DNA of 64,000 bases from Aricia agestis (lineage: Eukaryota; Arthropoda; Insecta; Lepidoptera; Lycaenidae): NCBI RefSeq assembly GCF_905147365.1, contig NC_056428.1, positions 33,027,001-33,091,000 on the forward strand, written 5' to 3'. Below, one piece after another: positions 1 through 15,200 of the stretch. The translations under genes and the position numbers were made by a program. Every line of letters starts with the position of its first letter. The stretch's first letter is position 1. Below the pieces are notes generated by a model that did not search any database, was not told where the DNA came from, and was given only the letters and a program-made list of their open reading frames with translations.

Positions 1-670
1 AAAACTCAAAGGTGACTGGCTGATTGACATAGTGATCTATCAACGCACAGCCCAAACCACTGGACAGATCGGGCTGAAATTTGGCATGCAGGTAGATGTT
101 ATAACGTAGGCATCAGCTAAGAAAGGATTTTGATAAATTCCAACCCCAAGGGGTTCAAATAGGGGATAGAAGTTTGTATATAGGTAATAATACTTCTTAA
201 CGCGAGCGAAGCCGCGGGCAAAAGCTCGTATTCCTATAAAATTTAAACCATAATATGCTGTAAAGGGCCATATTAATCAATAATAATCACTATAATGTAT
301 TTAAAGTATTTAATTGAATAAGGATTATTGCCGTATTAGTTAAAATCGCTTCAAAAATTAGCCATTATTTGAAGTTAAAAGTAAAATACCTATGACAAAA
401 AAATGTTATTGTGGGATATCCTTATACGTATAATATACCATCGTGGAGTTTTCTGTAGACCTTTTCAATGTGTACAATACTTGGTACATTATTTACATGA
501 AGAATAGACCACGTGAAAGGACTTAAATTCTTTTTTGCGGAAAATGTACGGTTTTCGTGACATTCCTAAATTACGCGGGCGAAGCCGCGCGGAACATCTA
601 TTACATAGTGGAACCCTTCCCGTGAGCGCATCCCCGCATTGGTAGCGCCCACTTCGAAACGGGCATAAAT

Positions 671-1215
671 CGCAATATTTTAATTTCGCCATAACTTCTA
701 AACCAAACGTCAAATTTTAATCATTCAAAGATCAAATATATTCTACATAAACTGTACTTAGTGATGAAATTATTTATTTTGATATGGATTATTACCATGA
801 GTAAAATAAATCCGTTTAAATGTAGTCCAAAAAGAAATCAAGATTTTTAATTAAATAAATGGTTGTTGTGCCTCACTTGACATAGATAGGTATAGTGTGT
901 CGCGGACATTTTTGTAGGTATTTATAAGATCTCCATTTACTTAGAACATTGTATAGTTCTATCTTTTATAGTATAGGCAGCGTACGCAAAATAAGTAAAT
1001 TTTCTGGTTGTTTCCGAAAAACTGAAATATCTTACGGAAACCTATATTTTACAAAATAAAAAGTAGCCTCTGCCTATGTTACTCGTAAATAATGTAGCTT
1101 CCGAATGGTGAAAGAATTTTTAAAATCGGTCCAGTAGTTTTTGAGCCTATTCATTACAATTAAACAAACAAACAAAGTTTACCTCTTTATAATATTAGTA
1201 TAAAAGTATAGATTA
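671..1215 (+). repeat. RTE-like repeat body, copy 1 of a ~545-bp direct pair
   Basis: Closely matches 39557-40098 in the same orientation. It shares ATTTTAATTTCGCCATAAC near the start and CCTCTTTATAAT near the end, followed by the ATTAGTATAAAAGTATAG-type tail seen in RTE-like repeats. No coding potential. Confidence 0.65.
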
Positions 1216-1689
1216 CATACCTGCCCCCTGTTTTTATTTGACCTCATTCGACTCCTACAGTTTCGACTAAGCGGTATTTTTCAGTTATCTGAGTGGTTCA
1301 ATTGTAATTTGTGAGCTAAATAATAGATAGGAATTAGTAATTCGTTTCGTTTAATTTGGTAAAACGATTAAAATCACTTCAAAACCTAAGATAGAAACGA
1401 GAGGGCGAACTAAATTACTATAGAGTTATGAAAAGATATACCGTCGCATACGAGTAGAAGAGCATATAGCAATGGTACAAAAACTAGGTTGTATAAATGT
1501 CGCAGCCGACTGATTTAAATAGCCGTTCAATCAAACAGCTAGCCCTTTGACTGAACAACGCCATTCAATCACACGGATATACGTCGCTTAGTCGACTTGC
1601 TGACTACAACGTTCAACACTACAGCTAGACAACGCTTAGCCAACTGGTTAAATGGCAAATTAATGCCTTCGGTCGTACATATTCTACCA

Positions 1690-2760
<1,071 letters not shown>

Positions 2761-2771
2761 TAGTATAGATA

Positions 2772-3103
2772 AAATATATTTAAGATTTTTGAAATATTAT
2801 TTTAATACACATCCAAGACCCAGGAACATTGAAAACTTTTTGTTCCGCCTGCGGGACTCGAACCTAGGACCCCCGGGATGAGCGCTGGCCACGCGTAATG
2901 CGAATTAATTTTCATCGATATTTTCATGGAAATAAGATATTTTCCCACATCAAAATGTAGCCTATGTCCTTTCTCAGACTCTAGAATAACTGTGTACAAA
3001 ATTTCATTGCAATCGGTTCAGTAGTTTTGGCGTGAAAGCGAGACAGACAGACAGACGGACAGACAGACAGAGATACTTTCGCATTTATAATATTAGTATA
3101 GAT
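2772..3103 (-). mobile_element. SINE/RTE-tail composite, copy 1
   Basis: On the minus strand: the 3' part of an RTE-like repeat in its own reverse orientation (ATACTAATATTATAAATGCG, (TCTG)n), then a tRNA-like segment with a B-box-type GGTTCGAGTCCCGC, then GTTCCTGGGTCTTGGATGTG. The same composite lies on the plus strand at 9454-9793, so the junction predates both copies. Confidence 0.7.
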
Positions 3104-3571
3104 TTCTACCTATGTGCTCGGCCGATGCCCGACTGACTTAGATCCGTAAAGTTCGCGCTGTCCACGATATCACCGTAGTATAATTGCGACATCAGATTTA
3201 CACTGTAGGTTGTCTAGCATTGTAGTTCTTTCGTTTTGGCAGAAAAAACTCTCCCAGAGAACATGATGAGAGGTTTATTCAAACATACTGCCTTCGGTCG
3301 TACATATTCTACCATTTCTACCTATGTGCTCGGCCGATGCCCAACTGACTTAGATCCGTAAAGTTTGACTTTAAAATTTCCATGGCCGGTAACGAATTGA
3401 GATACACATTACACAGTGGTCAATTATATCCATCCAGGGTTTGGATAATCGTTTACGAATATTTGGAAAATATTTAAAGATCGACCTTTGCTAGAATTGG
3501 TAATTACTTTGGTTGTCGTAGTAAATTTCGAGGAGTTCCTTTAATTCCATTACCATTATCAAGTCACCGTT

Positions 3572-4016
3572 TTTAGGGTTCCGTGCCCAAAGGGTAAAAA
3601 CGGCCGGGACCCTATTACTAAGACTTCGTTGTCCGTCTGTCTTCTCCAGGCTGTATCTCAAGAACCTTTATAGTTAGAGTTCTGAATTTTTTACAGATTG
3701 TGTATATCTGTTGCCGCTATAACAACAAATACTAAAAACAAAACAAAATAAATATTTAAGGAGGGCTCCCATACAAGAAACATGAATTTTTGGCCTTTTT
3801 TGCTCGATATCAATAATGACAACAGGCAGGCAGTTGAAATTTTCACAGAATCCTTAATTATATGTGTACTTTAATAATTAATAATACGATTAGAATATAA
3901 TTAAAAATTTAAGGGGGCTCCCATACAAAAACACAACTTATGGCCTATTTTTTCTCTATAACTATAACGGTACGGAACCCTTCGTGCGCGAGTCCAACTC
4001 GCACTTGGCCGATTTT
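3572..4016 (+). mobile_element. Interspersed repeat, GGGTTCCG...GACTCGCACTTGGCC family
   Basis: Starts AGGGTTCCGTGCCC and ends TACGGAACCCTTCGTGCGCG plus the short palindrome-like GAGTCCAACTC and GCACTTGGCCGA. Related copies or ends lie at 7805-8432, 25148-25948, 32336-32446, 32955-33004 and 36660-36996. The class is not certain. Confidence 0.65.
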
Positions 4017-4563
4017 ATTGTAAACGTGGTATCAAATTCGGGCAATCTAAACAACAAAAAAGAATTTTGAAAATCTGACCACAATCAGCAGAGTTAACAT
4101 TAACTCCTCCTTTTTTGAAAGTCGGTAAAAAAAAGTATCTAAGATGTTGACCAGGGATATAAGGTATCATCATGCCAAATTTCATTGAAATCGGTCCAGC
4201 GGATTCAGAGATTAGCCTGTACAAACAGACAAACAGACAGAGAAACAAAAATTTCAAAAACAGTTAAAATGTGTTCTATTACTCTTCTACAATGCCCCTG
4301 ACTCGTTTTTTTCAAGTTTATTTTCAATGTACAAAAATTTTACCTCTACGATTTTATTATAAGTATATAGATATGTTTTTGTATGGGAGCCCCTCCCATA
4401 CAAAAACACAATTTTAGGTCTAATTTTGTTCTATAACGGTACAGAAACCCTCCATGTCCGACTCACACTTGGCCGACTATTTTGTTAATAATATGCTTAC
4501 ATGTTTTGTCAATCGTAGTGATATTTTATTTGGACAGAAATATCGCATTGATTTGCTCACAAG

Positions 4564-4712
4564 GATTTGGTGATCATTTACTATATTTGGTGATCATTTA
4601 CTATATTTAGTGATCATTTACTATATTTGGTGATCATTTACTATAGTTGGTGGTCATTTACTATATTTGGTGATCATTTACTTAATTTGGTGATCATTTG
4701 CTATATTTGGTA
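4564..4712. repeat. 20-bp minisatellite
   Basis: About seven head-to-tail copies of TTTGGTGATCATTTACTATA, exact period 20, each with a TGATCA palindrome. Divergence is higher in the last two copies. It lies about 700 bases before the start exon of the membrane-protein gene. Confidence 0.95.
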
Positions 4713-5411
4713 TTCGATTACAATTTGAAGTGTTGTCATGACTAAAATAGCTGGGTAGTATTGCAATTTTAGACTTTATTTTTTTGGTGTTAATTATCTT
4801 TTTTTGGTAAACAAGTTTAGGGTATCAGTGCATTTTTTGGTGGTCATTATATTTGTTCCCATTTTTTTCTATCGAGCAGAATTTTTCAAATTGTGTACTG
4901 AAATACCTTTGTGTATAGGAAATTTTCTCAATTTTAAAACGGTAAGTACTTATTTTATAAGTACTTAAATAATGACATTTCCTTTACTAAAAACGTGTTT
5001 TAAAAAACCCATTTTACGTAGTTGCAACAACCACAGCGCCCTAAGAGGTGTTTTGACTTTTATTCAATATCTATTGAATAGAAAGCAGGTATTTCTAATT
5101 CTATTATGGTTATTAGTTATTACCTACTTAATTATTTTGTGTGGTCTTCATTTATTTGTTTCATTACAAAAAAAAAAAACGGCACTGTCATCAAAATATT
5201 AAATTTATCCGCTCTGCCAACACCGGCCAACATAATATGGCCAACACCGCTACTGATAAGTTTTTAATTTTTATTCACACATACGTGGTATCAGCACAGA
5301 AAACAATATATTTAAGTATGGTATCAGTAGGTACTAAATTCTCTTTACTCAGCTGGTAGGTATATTTTATGTCCACACTAGCCCGGCTCGCAGCGTAGAA
5401 TACACGTGGAT

Positions 5412-5429
5412 ATGGCGGACGCACAGACG
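5412..5429 (+). CDS. Membrane protein gene, coding exon 1 (start exon, tentative)
   Basis: Eighteen coding bases (MADAQT) run from an ATG with a purine at -3 and G at +4 directly into GTAAGT at 5430. Phase 0 fits the next exon, which opens with Trp-Trp. Exon 2 has no in-frame start of its own, so an upstream start exon is needed; this is the best one seen, but it is very short and lies 7.7 kb away. Confidence 0.55.
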
Positions 5430-8400
5430 GTAAGTTTTTTAATAATTTTCGCGCATTTTACTTATTTTTATCGGAGCGTTATGCGATAAGCTATTTTAAT
5501 CTTATAAATTAATTTTATAAACGATTATTATTGTAATTTATCTAACAAGATTGATTATTTCGTACAATATGTTCAGAGTATATTGGACGGCGAATTATTT
5601 TTAATGTTTTGCATAGCGACAGTTTGTTTATCAGGGCGATTTACATTTTGTAGGTACTTAATACACTTTACGATAAAACTATCACGCCTATTGATTTGTG
5701 CTTTAACATAGTAATTTTTATTTAAGTATAACTAGCTGTCCCAGTGAACTTCGTGTCACCGTGGGCGTATATTTAAAGGGCTAGACTTAACAATCTGTCA
5801 GTATTTAATTACTTTAATAAAATAAAAAATATACTTAATATCAGTTTACTCAGTTAAATTGGCACTTACTATTAACAAATGACGCGACAACCTTTTATTA
5901 TCATGCAAATTGTATAATATATTGAGGTTATAAGTTATAACTTAATACCTAGTTAGAATTTTTAAGGAGAAATTTAATTTCTTCTTTTTAAAGTAGGTAT
6001 TTAAATAAAAGCTTTTTTTCAAAAAGTTTTTTGTTTACTTAATTTATTTTTTGTTTTTTAGTTAAATCTCTGACTAGATTTCTTAAGTCTGCTTGATTGT
6101 AGTTTATTTTGTTTCAAGAATTTGTACGACACGAAACGACACGACACGACACGACACGACACGACACGACACGACACGACACGACACGACACGACACGAC
6201 ACGTCACGACTCACGACACGTCAAGTCATGTTAGGATACGACACGATACGATACGACAGTTGACGACACGGCACGACAGGACACGACATGACTTTTCAAT
6301 TTACTCCTTTAATAAGCCTTTTTGTTTGATACCCATATTGCAGAAGTGCTTTAAAAATAACTATATTCCCCTATCTTAGATGAGCCGCCATATTGGATGT
6401 GGAATGACATTACATTCGTTTCCGAGTTACTTTCAATGAGCCGTTTCATTTGATACCCATATTATTGTAGAAGTGCATTATAAATAACTTTATCCCCCTA
6501 CCTTGATTGAGACGCTATATTGGATGTAAAATGACATTACATTCGTTTCCAAGTTACTCTCAATGAGCCCTTTCATTTGATACCCATATTGCAGAACTGC
6601 ATTAAAAATAACTATACCTCTATCTTGGATGAGCCGCCATATTGGATGTAGTATGACAAAACATTCGTTTTCGAGTTACTCTCAAAAAGTAACTCGAAAA
6701 CGAATAAACGACGTAAACGAAACTCTCTTCATTTAATATCCATATTGTAGAACTGCATAGAAAATAACTATTTCGCCATCTTAGATGGTCGGCCATATTG
6801 GATTTAAAGTGATGTCGCAAACAATATCATGTATTGTCATCCAAACTAAACGTGCCTGCAAAATTTCAGCTCGATCGGTTAAACATATCTACTCCAAAAT
6901 TGAGTTCCAAGATTTCACCCGAACATACATACTTACATACATACAGAGCAAGTTAAATAAAAGCTTTTAATTTTTTTTTTGATTTCCTAAACACGGGGAC
7001 GTCCCCTGTGGCTCAATGGTTGAGTGTGTGGCAGCTCGAGCCGAGGGTCACGGGTTCGAATACCGCCGACGGAATAAAAAGCTTTCAATGTTCCCGGGTC
7101 TGGATGTGTATTAAATATGAGTATAATATAACAAAAATCTTAAATATGTATATTAATTAATATATTTCCGTTGTCTGGTACCTGTAACACAAGTCCTTCA
7201 GGTACTTAGCACGGGGCCAGACTGACGTGGTGTGAAGCGTCCGTAGACATTATTATATTTTTAGGTAGGGAAACCTTAATTAATAAAAAAAAAATCAACA
7301 CCAATTCTATAAATCTAATTTAACACTTTAAATAAAAATTAAATAACAAAACTAAATCACTGAATTGCTAGCAAACTAATTAATTACAAAATTAAACAAA
7401 AGAAAATAACAAAACTAATAATTAATTACAAAAATAACGGACACAAGCAATGGCACGTCTATCTCGCACGAATTCTCAAGGGAAAAAGAGGACGAGACAC
7501 GTGGCGAGGCAGTTTTTATACACTCTGAGAGGTAGGGGGGTGGCTAGGTGAATCAGCTTCTGGTGTTGCCGCTAACAATATATTATTACACGCCCGTGCG
7601 TGTCACTTTAAAACCTGCCCGACTTCTACAAATATTTATCTGATTATAATCCGTTCAGCCGTTTTCGAGTTTTAGCGCGACTAACACAATATTTGAAAAT
7701 CCATTTTTATATAATATACTACGAATATTTTAAGACTAAAATCAGCCCAATCCATTCAGCCGTTTTCGAGTTTTAGTGCGACTAACACATTTGAAAATCC
7801 ATTTTTAGGGTTCCAAAGCCAAGTGGCAAAAAACGGAACCATTATAGATTCGTCATGTCTGTCTGTCTGTCTTTCTGTCTGTCTGTCTGTCTGTCCGTCC
7901 ATATGTCACAGCCACTTTTCTCACAGCTATACTATTGAAACTGTGAACCGCATTAAGATTTTGATACAACAATTGAAAAATTATTAAAAATTTTAGGGGT
8001 CGGTCTCCATAGGTGCAACTGAAACAAAAAAAAAATTTCATCTAACCTATGCGTGTGCAGTATCTATGGATAGGTCTTTAAAAATCATATTGAGGTTTCT
8101 AATACCTATTTTTTCTAACCTGAATAGTTTGCGAGAGAGACTCTTCCAAAGTGGTGAAATGTGTGTGTGTGTGTCCCCTCCATCTACCTTCTTCATGATA
8201 ATTCTAAAAAAATATATGATGTACATTACTATAAAAACTACCAACGAAAATTGGTTTGATCGAGATTTAGCTAGTAGTTTTTTTTATTCTTAGATCATAA
8301 ATAGTAAACCTTAATTTAACTTTCATTAAATCAACTGAAAAATAAATCGAAAACCTTTTAATTTCATAGAAATAAACCTTATTGCTGCTGCGGAACCCTT

Positions 8401-9486
8401 CATGGGCGAGTCCAACTCGCACTTGGCCAATTTTTATATATACTTACGTAAGAAGAAGAAGATATGTAGACGTGTTATCACCAGTCAGTCAAGGTGTGAC
8501 GACGCGAGCCCTCACAAAGCTCGGCTTTAGCTAGTGTACAAGTTACCCAGTACCCACCTAGCCCACTAGCTGTGCCCCGCGGTGTTACCCTCGGTTTATT
8601 AGGGAAATTAAATTATGATACTATTTTCTCCCACAGTAAAAAGTAACCTAGTCATTTTTAGTGTTCCGTAGTCAATAAGGAACCTTTATAGTTTCGGTTT
8701 GTCCGTCCGTCTGTCTGTCTGTCCGTCTACCTGTCCGTCTGTCTGTCCATCTGTCTATAGTCTCCTCTACATATCGGCGGACGCGTCGGCAGATTGTATC
8801 TGCGGATGCGTCCGCCGATGTGTAGACGGCGGTTTTTGCTTGTCTGTGGTAGGTACCTATTTGACGTCGGCCGATGCATCTGCCACACCTCCGTTTGGTG
8901 TCGGTTTTTCGACACGGATCAAAGGGATCGAGCGCGAATGCAAGGCGCCTGTCCACACGTCTGCCGATGTATCAGTATTCGACGGAAATTTAGTGGGAGT
9001 GGACGTGTAGACTAACGGCCGTTCCCAATATTTGATCTATCTCTGGTTTTGCCCTACTAGAGATAGTAATAGCTCACAATTGACATAAAATATATGTCTC
9101 TAATGTCTAATGTGAGCTATTCCTATCTCTAGTAGGGCCAAACCAGAGATAGATCAAATATTGGGAACCGCCGTAAGCGATAACTTGATAATGGCGAAAT
9201 ATAGAGATAAGGGTCATAAAAATACGTGCGATAGCTCATTAGATTCGGGAAGACGTCTAGAAAAATGTATCGGAAGCATGTATTAGCACACAAAAAATTG
9301 CAAAAGTTATAAGCAAATTAGGTTGCAAAAAAAAAGGCATTATGTTTTTTGTTAAAAACTCCGAAACTATTAACATTTAAGAAATTAAAAAAAAAGATTC
9401 TTAAAGAAGAGGAAATTTCCATAAAAAAATCCCAACTCCCGGAATTCTATCTCTATCCATACTAATATTATAAATGCGAAAGTATC

Positions 9487-9517
<31 letters not shown>

Positions 9518-12174
9518 TGCTTTCACGCCAAAACTACTGAACCGATTGCAATGAAATTTTGTACACAGTTATTCTAGAGTCTGAGAAAGGACATAGGCTA
9601 CATTTTGATGTGGGAAAATATCATATTTCCATGAAAATATCGATGAAAATGAATTCGCATTGCGCGTGGCCAGCGCTCATCCCGGGGGTCCTGGGTTCGA
9701 GTCCCGCAGGCGGAACAAAAAGTTTTCAATGTTCCTGGGTCTTGGATGTGTACTAAAATAAAATTTCAAAAATCTTAAACATATTTTATGTATAATATTA
9801 TAAAAAATCCAGAAATATATCGATGCAATGAACATTTTAGTTCTAATACGATTCAACAGATGGCGTTTTATTTTTTACTTTATTGTAACATAGAACTAAT
9901 CATACTTATTAGTTAGTATGTTTTTGTTTATAGTTTTTAATACGTTAGAATATTATGTTTAATAATATAATCACTTGGTATAATAATAATCAATCTATCT
10001 TATCTTATAGAACTCCTACTGCATTTCTAATATATGTGATAAGTTGACAGCAGAAGGCGCTCTAAAATAAAGGAGTTTGAGTGTACCGTGTTGGCCTATA
10101 TTCCATCCAGAAAATATATCAATGCAATCAACATTTTAATTCTAATATATGAAAACAGATGGCGTTTTAATTTTTACTTTATTATTGTAACAGAACTAAT
10201 CATACCTACTTTACTATATAATATTGTTTTTATTCATAACTAGCTGTTGCCCGTGACATCGTCTGCGTGGACTTTAGTTTATAGCGCGCGGTGTCAACAA
10301 AATTTGTGTCAAATTTAAAAACTTTTTAAAACCCTGGTAAGTGCTTCCGGTGTAGCGCGGCCCTTAATTAATCAAAATACCCAAAAACAGCTATGCAGTG
10401 TGCACATAATCTATACTAATATTATAAATGCGAAAGTATCTCTGTCTGTCTGTCTGTCTGTCAGTCTCGCTTTCACGCCAAACGCCAAAAGTATCTCTGT
10501 CTGTCTGTCTGTCTGTCTGTCAGTCTCGCTTTCACGCCAAACGCCAAAACTTTTCTTTTTTTAATGAAATAAGGGGACAAACGAGCAAACCAGTCACCTG
10601 ATGGGAAGCAACTTCCGTCGCCCATGGACACTCGCAGCATCAGAAGAGCTGCAACTGCGTTGCCGGCCTTTTAAGAGGGAATAGGGTAATAGGGGAGGGT
10701 AGGGAAGGGAAGGGAAGGGAATAGTTGAGGGTAGGGAAGGGAATAGGGTAGGGGTTAGGGGATTGGGCCTCCGGTAAACTCACTCACTCGGCGAAACACA
10801 GCGCAAGCGCTGTTTCACGTCGGTTTTCTGTGAGAACGTGGTATTTATCCGGTCGAGCCGGCCCATTCGTGCCGAAGCATGGCTCTCCCACGTATAAACC
10901 GAACCGATTGTAATAAAATTTTGTATACAGATAGTCTAAAGCCTGAGAAAGGACATAGGTTACTTTTTTACTGGAAAAAAGGGTTGTAAGGGGGTGAAAA
11001 TGCGTAAATTTGTTCAAATTAAGTTAGTTCCAACAATTTATAATAGATGGCGCCGTGCGTCTTCTACATCGCGCTGACGCTTGCTCAAAAGTCTTTCTAT
11101 AACACGTGATATCATCTTACATTTAAGTTTCGATTTTTTTCGATTGTTATATCTATTCTACGGTATTAAATAACTCAGTACTTTATCTGTACAGTGACGT
11201 AACCTTAAATCTATCAATGATAAATAGTTTATGGGTAAAGTTGTGTAATTGGAGGGCTAAATAAGCTTTAAAATTTGGCATAAAATATAAAGTTTAATAT
11301 AAAAAAATGAAATACTTATTGTGTGCACACTGCACAGCTGTATTGATTTAAGGGGTACCAGGGTTTTTTTACACCAATTTTTGACACCAATTTTGTTGAC
11401 ATCGCGCGCTATAAACTGAAGTCCACGCGGACGAAGTCGCGGGCAACAGCTAGTTATTTATAATTTTAATTTAACGCTGAAAGTAAGCCTCCGCGCGGCA
11501 TTTTTAGGTAACGCGCGGCTTCAAATCCGAGCACGTCACACTGATTATTTTTTTAAAGGTATTATATATTAATTTAAAATTTTCAAAAACTTATGGTGTA
11601 TTCCGAACACTTCAAAGAATTTGCTTCCGTTGGGAATTTAACTTAAAGTTAATTTTTCAACAAATTAGACAAATGTTAACTAACGAAATTTTTTCGAACT
11701 TCCGTCCTCATTGTACTTTTAAGAAAACTTTTAAATAATTTTCGTAAAATTTTTCACTTCGTGGAGCCCTTGATATAAACATACTTAACAAGATCACGCC
11801 ATAAAAGTTTAAAAAAATTTAATACTTTGTTTATAATCATTTTTGAACTTGAACAAAAAACTAGAAAACCACGTAATATTGTCAAAAAAAAGTTGTTTCA
11901 TTTATTATCACGTACTTAATTGATTTGATGTCAATGAAGGACATGTATTAACTAGAAAATTTTTTTTTTCCGCCATTTGCTAATAAAAAATTTATTAACC
12001 AATTAAGAGTATTTCGATGCTTTTAAAAATATTTTTTTCTTACCTTTATTCTCTTGAAAATATTATGATTTTTAGAAACAAAAATTTTTCTTAAGAACAA
12101 ATTTTTTATTGTTTATAATCGTTTTTTAAATATTTCTATTGTTTAAATTATTATTTTAGAAAAAAAAATCCTCT

Positions 12175-12208
<34 letters not shown>

Positions 12209-15200
12209 CGCGGTTTTTCTCAGATACTTTAAGTCCTACAAAGTTACAAAGTTACAAAGCTACGCGGCATGAATGCACACCATACCGACAAAATGGTATA
12301 GAAAATCCGGTATATATATTTATTTTCTCTAATGATAAAATTAGAAACAATAATATGGTAACTTCCATACACATCGACATCAGTCATCAATTGATAGGCG
12401 GTGATTTTATTTTCCGCCCCACCGAGTGGGGTGTCGTTGGATAGGTTTTTTTTAAATATTACGAGTGTTCAAAGATCATTTTCCGATTTAGGGATATAGG
12501 AATAGCTAAAAGGTGGCTTCTGGAAATGTGAAAAAATTCACGGGAGTAGTAAATATGCTGAATTTAAAAGGAAAACTATCACGGCTAAGAAGACTTCATA
12601 AGTTATTGAGTAAGTAGTAATAGTCGATCAACTAAAAAAAGTATTCGGTGAGGTATATAAATAAAGGAACTTTTCGTTCAAATTCCTTTGAAAATAACTG
12701 AGAATAGGTATAATGTTGTTAGTAGTGTAAAACACGTTATAAATGTACCATCGAGGAAGTTGATTCCTATGAAATTGACAGACCAACGTAATAATAATAA
12801 TTCATTGACCATACAAAAATAAAAAATAAAAACTAGCGGTACTGCAGAACCCTATATTATTGCGCGTGGCCTGACACGCACTTGGACGGTTTTTTGGGCA
12901 AGGCAAGGCAAGGGGGCCTCGCACCCCTTGGACCACAACGCTTGTTGTCCAAGGGGTGCGAGTCCCTTTAGACCGCGAGGCCGCGCCGTGGGTGGTCGCC
13001 CACACCGCCCACGCTTTACGCCGCCTCTGAATCCAGGGTTCATCTAACCCCATAGATTTTTATCTTACAAGCATCTGGAAGTCTCAAACGAACAACCGTT
13101 TTACTCACCACTTCTCGTATTTTTCAGTGGTGGCAGTGGCTGGTACTCACAAACGACATCAAGACGCTATGGGCAGCGCAGCCGTCGTATATGATCTCGC
13201 AAGCTGTCTACATGCTGGCTGGTCTCATCACGCTTGTACACGGTATGTACGACGTCAAACAGCTTGGCAAGCTGTTTGCATAATGTGCAAGACTTGACGT
13301 GGTTTAATATTGCTCTAGGCAACATACTTGCTATGCATTGCTATAGAGTACCTATACACTATAGACCATAGCACTCAGGTGATACAGCTGATGTGTGTGT
13401 CTGACCTCAAAGTTGTGATAGTTTTCTTAACCTTTGATCTAAATTATCAATTTATAACCAATTTGGGTGTGACCTTGATAGGAAAACAAAACAATATATA
13501 CGTATCAAAACTGCTCACAGCCAATGTAACGGCTACTACAACACTAAAAGTTACGACTTACGATAAGACTTATCTACTTAATCTATCATTCAATCAATAA
13601 AATCAGCCTAAATTCGTCCACTGCTGGACATAGGCCTCTCTCAATGAATGCCAAGATGGACGATCTCCTGCTACTCTCATCCAACACGGGCCCGAACTAA
13701 ACGGAGATCGTCGTCCCTCCTAGTTGGAGGTCGACATACATCTATTTAAACTCAGTAGGTACCTACTAGGTACTAACTTATCATAATTTGAATATCTAAT
13801 ATTATTATTTTTTCAGCTTTTAAGAAAGGCGGAAGATGGCCTTACTTCTGGTTGGGAACCATGCTGCATGGGATTTACGCTGACAATTTCTGGCACTTCG
13901 TTCTTCCGGATTATGATAACTTCTGGCATTCCCAAACCCCTGTCATGCTTATGGGTGCCAGATTACCTCTTCATATTATACTGCTCTGTAAGAAACTAAG
14001 TATACCTAAGTTATTCACTATAAATTCATTATATTATTTTGAATCTATAGACAGAAGACAAGTTTAACCTACTTAAATCTAGCATTCACATTATGGAAGT
14101 TCTTATTTGTTTCGATCTGGCCCATCCATTTTGGTCAAAAGAAGTTTTATACGATACTGGATGTTGCCCACAACTTCATTCGTATATAACGCGGGAAACG
14201 TACATTTTCCGTGATACAGACCATCCCGTCTCTTCCATTAACACGTCACAGCTAAAGTATAAAGTTCATACTTCAGCCGTCAGATACGACTCACCAATCA
14301 CCATCAAAAGTATGATACTAACGTACGAATTTATACTAATTCGCATTTTTTCTCTAGACCCAGCGTTCATGTACCACGCCGCATACGCTGTCTCCAAGTT
14401 GAATCTGCCGAGATACGCGGAGCCATTTGCTGTGGGCCTACTGACTGTCCTCATAGATATCCCCTACGATATCGTCGCCGTGAAGTTTGTCCACTGGACC
14501 TGGCACGACACGGACCCCAACATCTACGACCGACACTACTGGGTGCCATGGAACTCCTACTACTTCCACGCCACGTTCTCAGCTAGCTTCTACTACCTGT
14601 TCATTGCTAGCAGAGGTTGGTTCGCGCCAAGCGTCGCGCAGTGGACTTCTTCGAAGTAAGTTTTGGTTTTTACTTGCAGGATAGATGAGTTATGAAAAGC
14701 TTCATGGTTACTATAATGATTAGGTTCCTTTAGTTCTTCTATGGTCAATGCGTGTCTTCTGTAAGAGAATTTTTAATTGTAAATGATAATAATAATTTTT
14801 ATATTCTGAGATCTTATGGTAACCCGGGTTTTCCATCGTACCTTATCTACGAATAATAAAAACTAAGGAATCGTAACTCCTATACTATTACCGTTTTAAA
14901 TTTGGTTCCTTTTGATCTGTCTTATAACGTCAGCCTAGTACCGCTCAAGGTCACCTAAATATTGCAAATGTATTGAAAATTGAAATGTGTACCTACCTTA
15001 ATTTTTTGACAAGTATTGTAGAGCATGTTTTTTGACGGAGTTACTTTTCCTTAGTTTTTAATATTCGTAGTACCTTATATTGAAAATTGATGTCAAACCA
15101 CCCATTCTTTCAGGAAATCCGCCGAGTGGAAATCTCTTCTAGTGGCTACACTCTTGGGTATGCCTGGCGGAGTTCTGGCATTCGTGCCAATCTACCACCC

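Noticed and set aside
6122..6379. 85-codon open frame
   Set aside because: It is the translated (ACGAC)n microsatellite.
8672..9015. Several overlapping open frames of 60-100 codons on both strands
   Set aside because: All arise from the TGTC microsatellite and the GCGGACGCGTC-type repeats.
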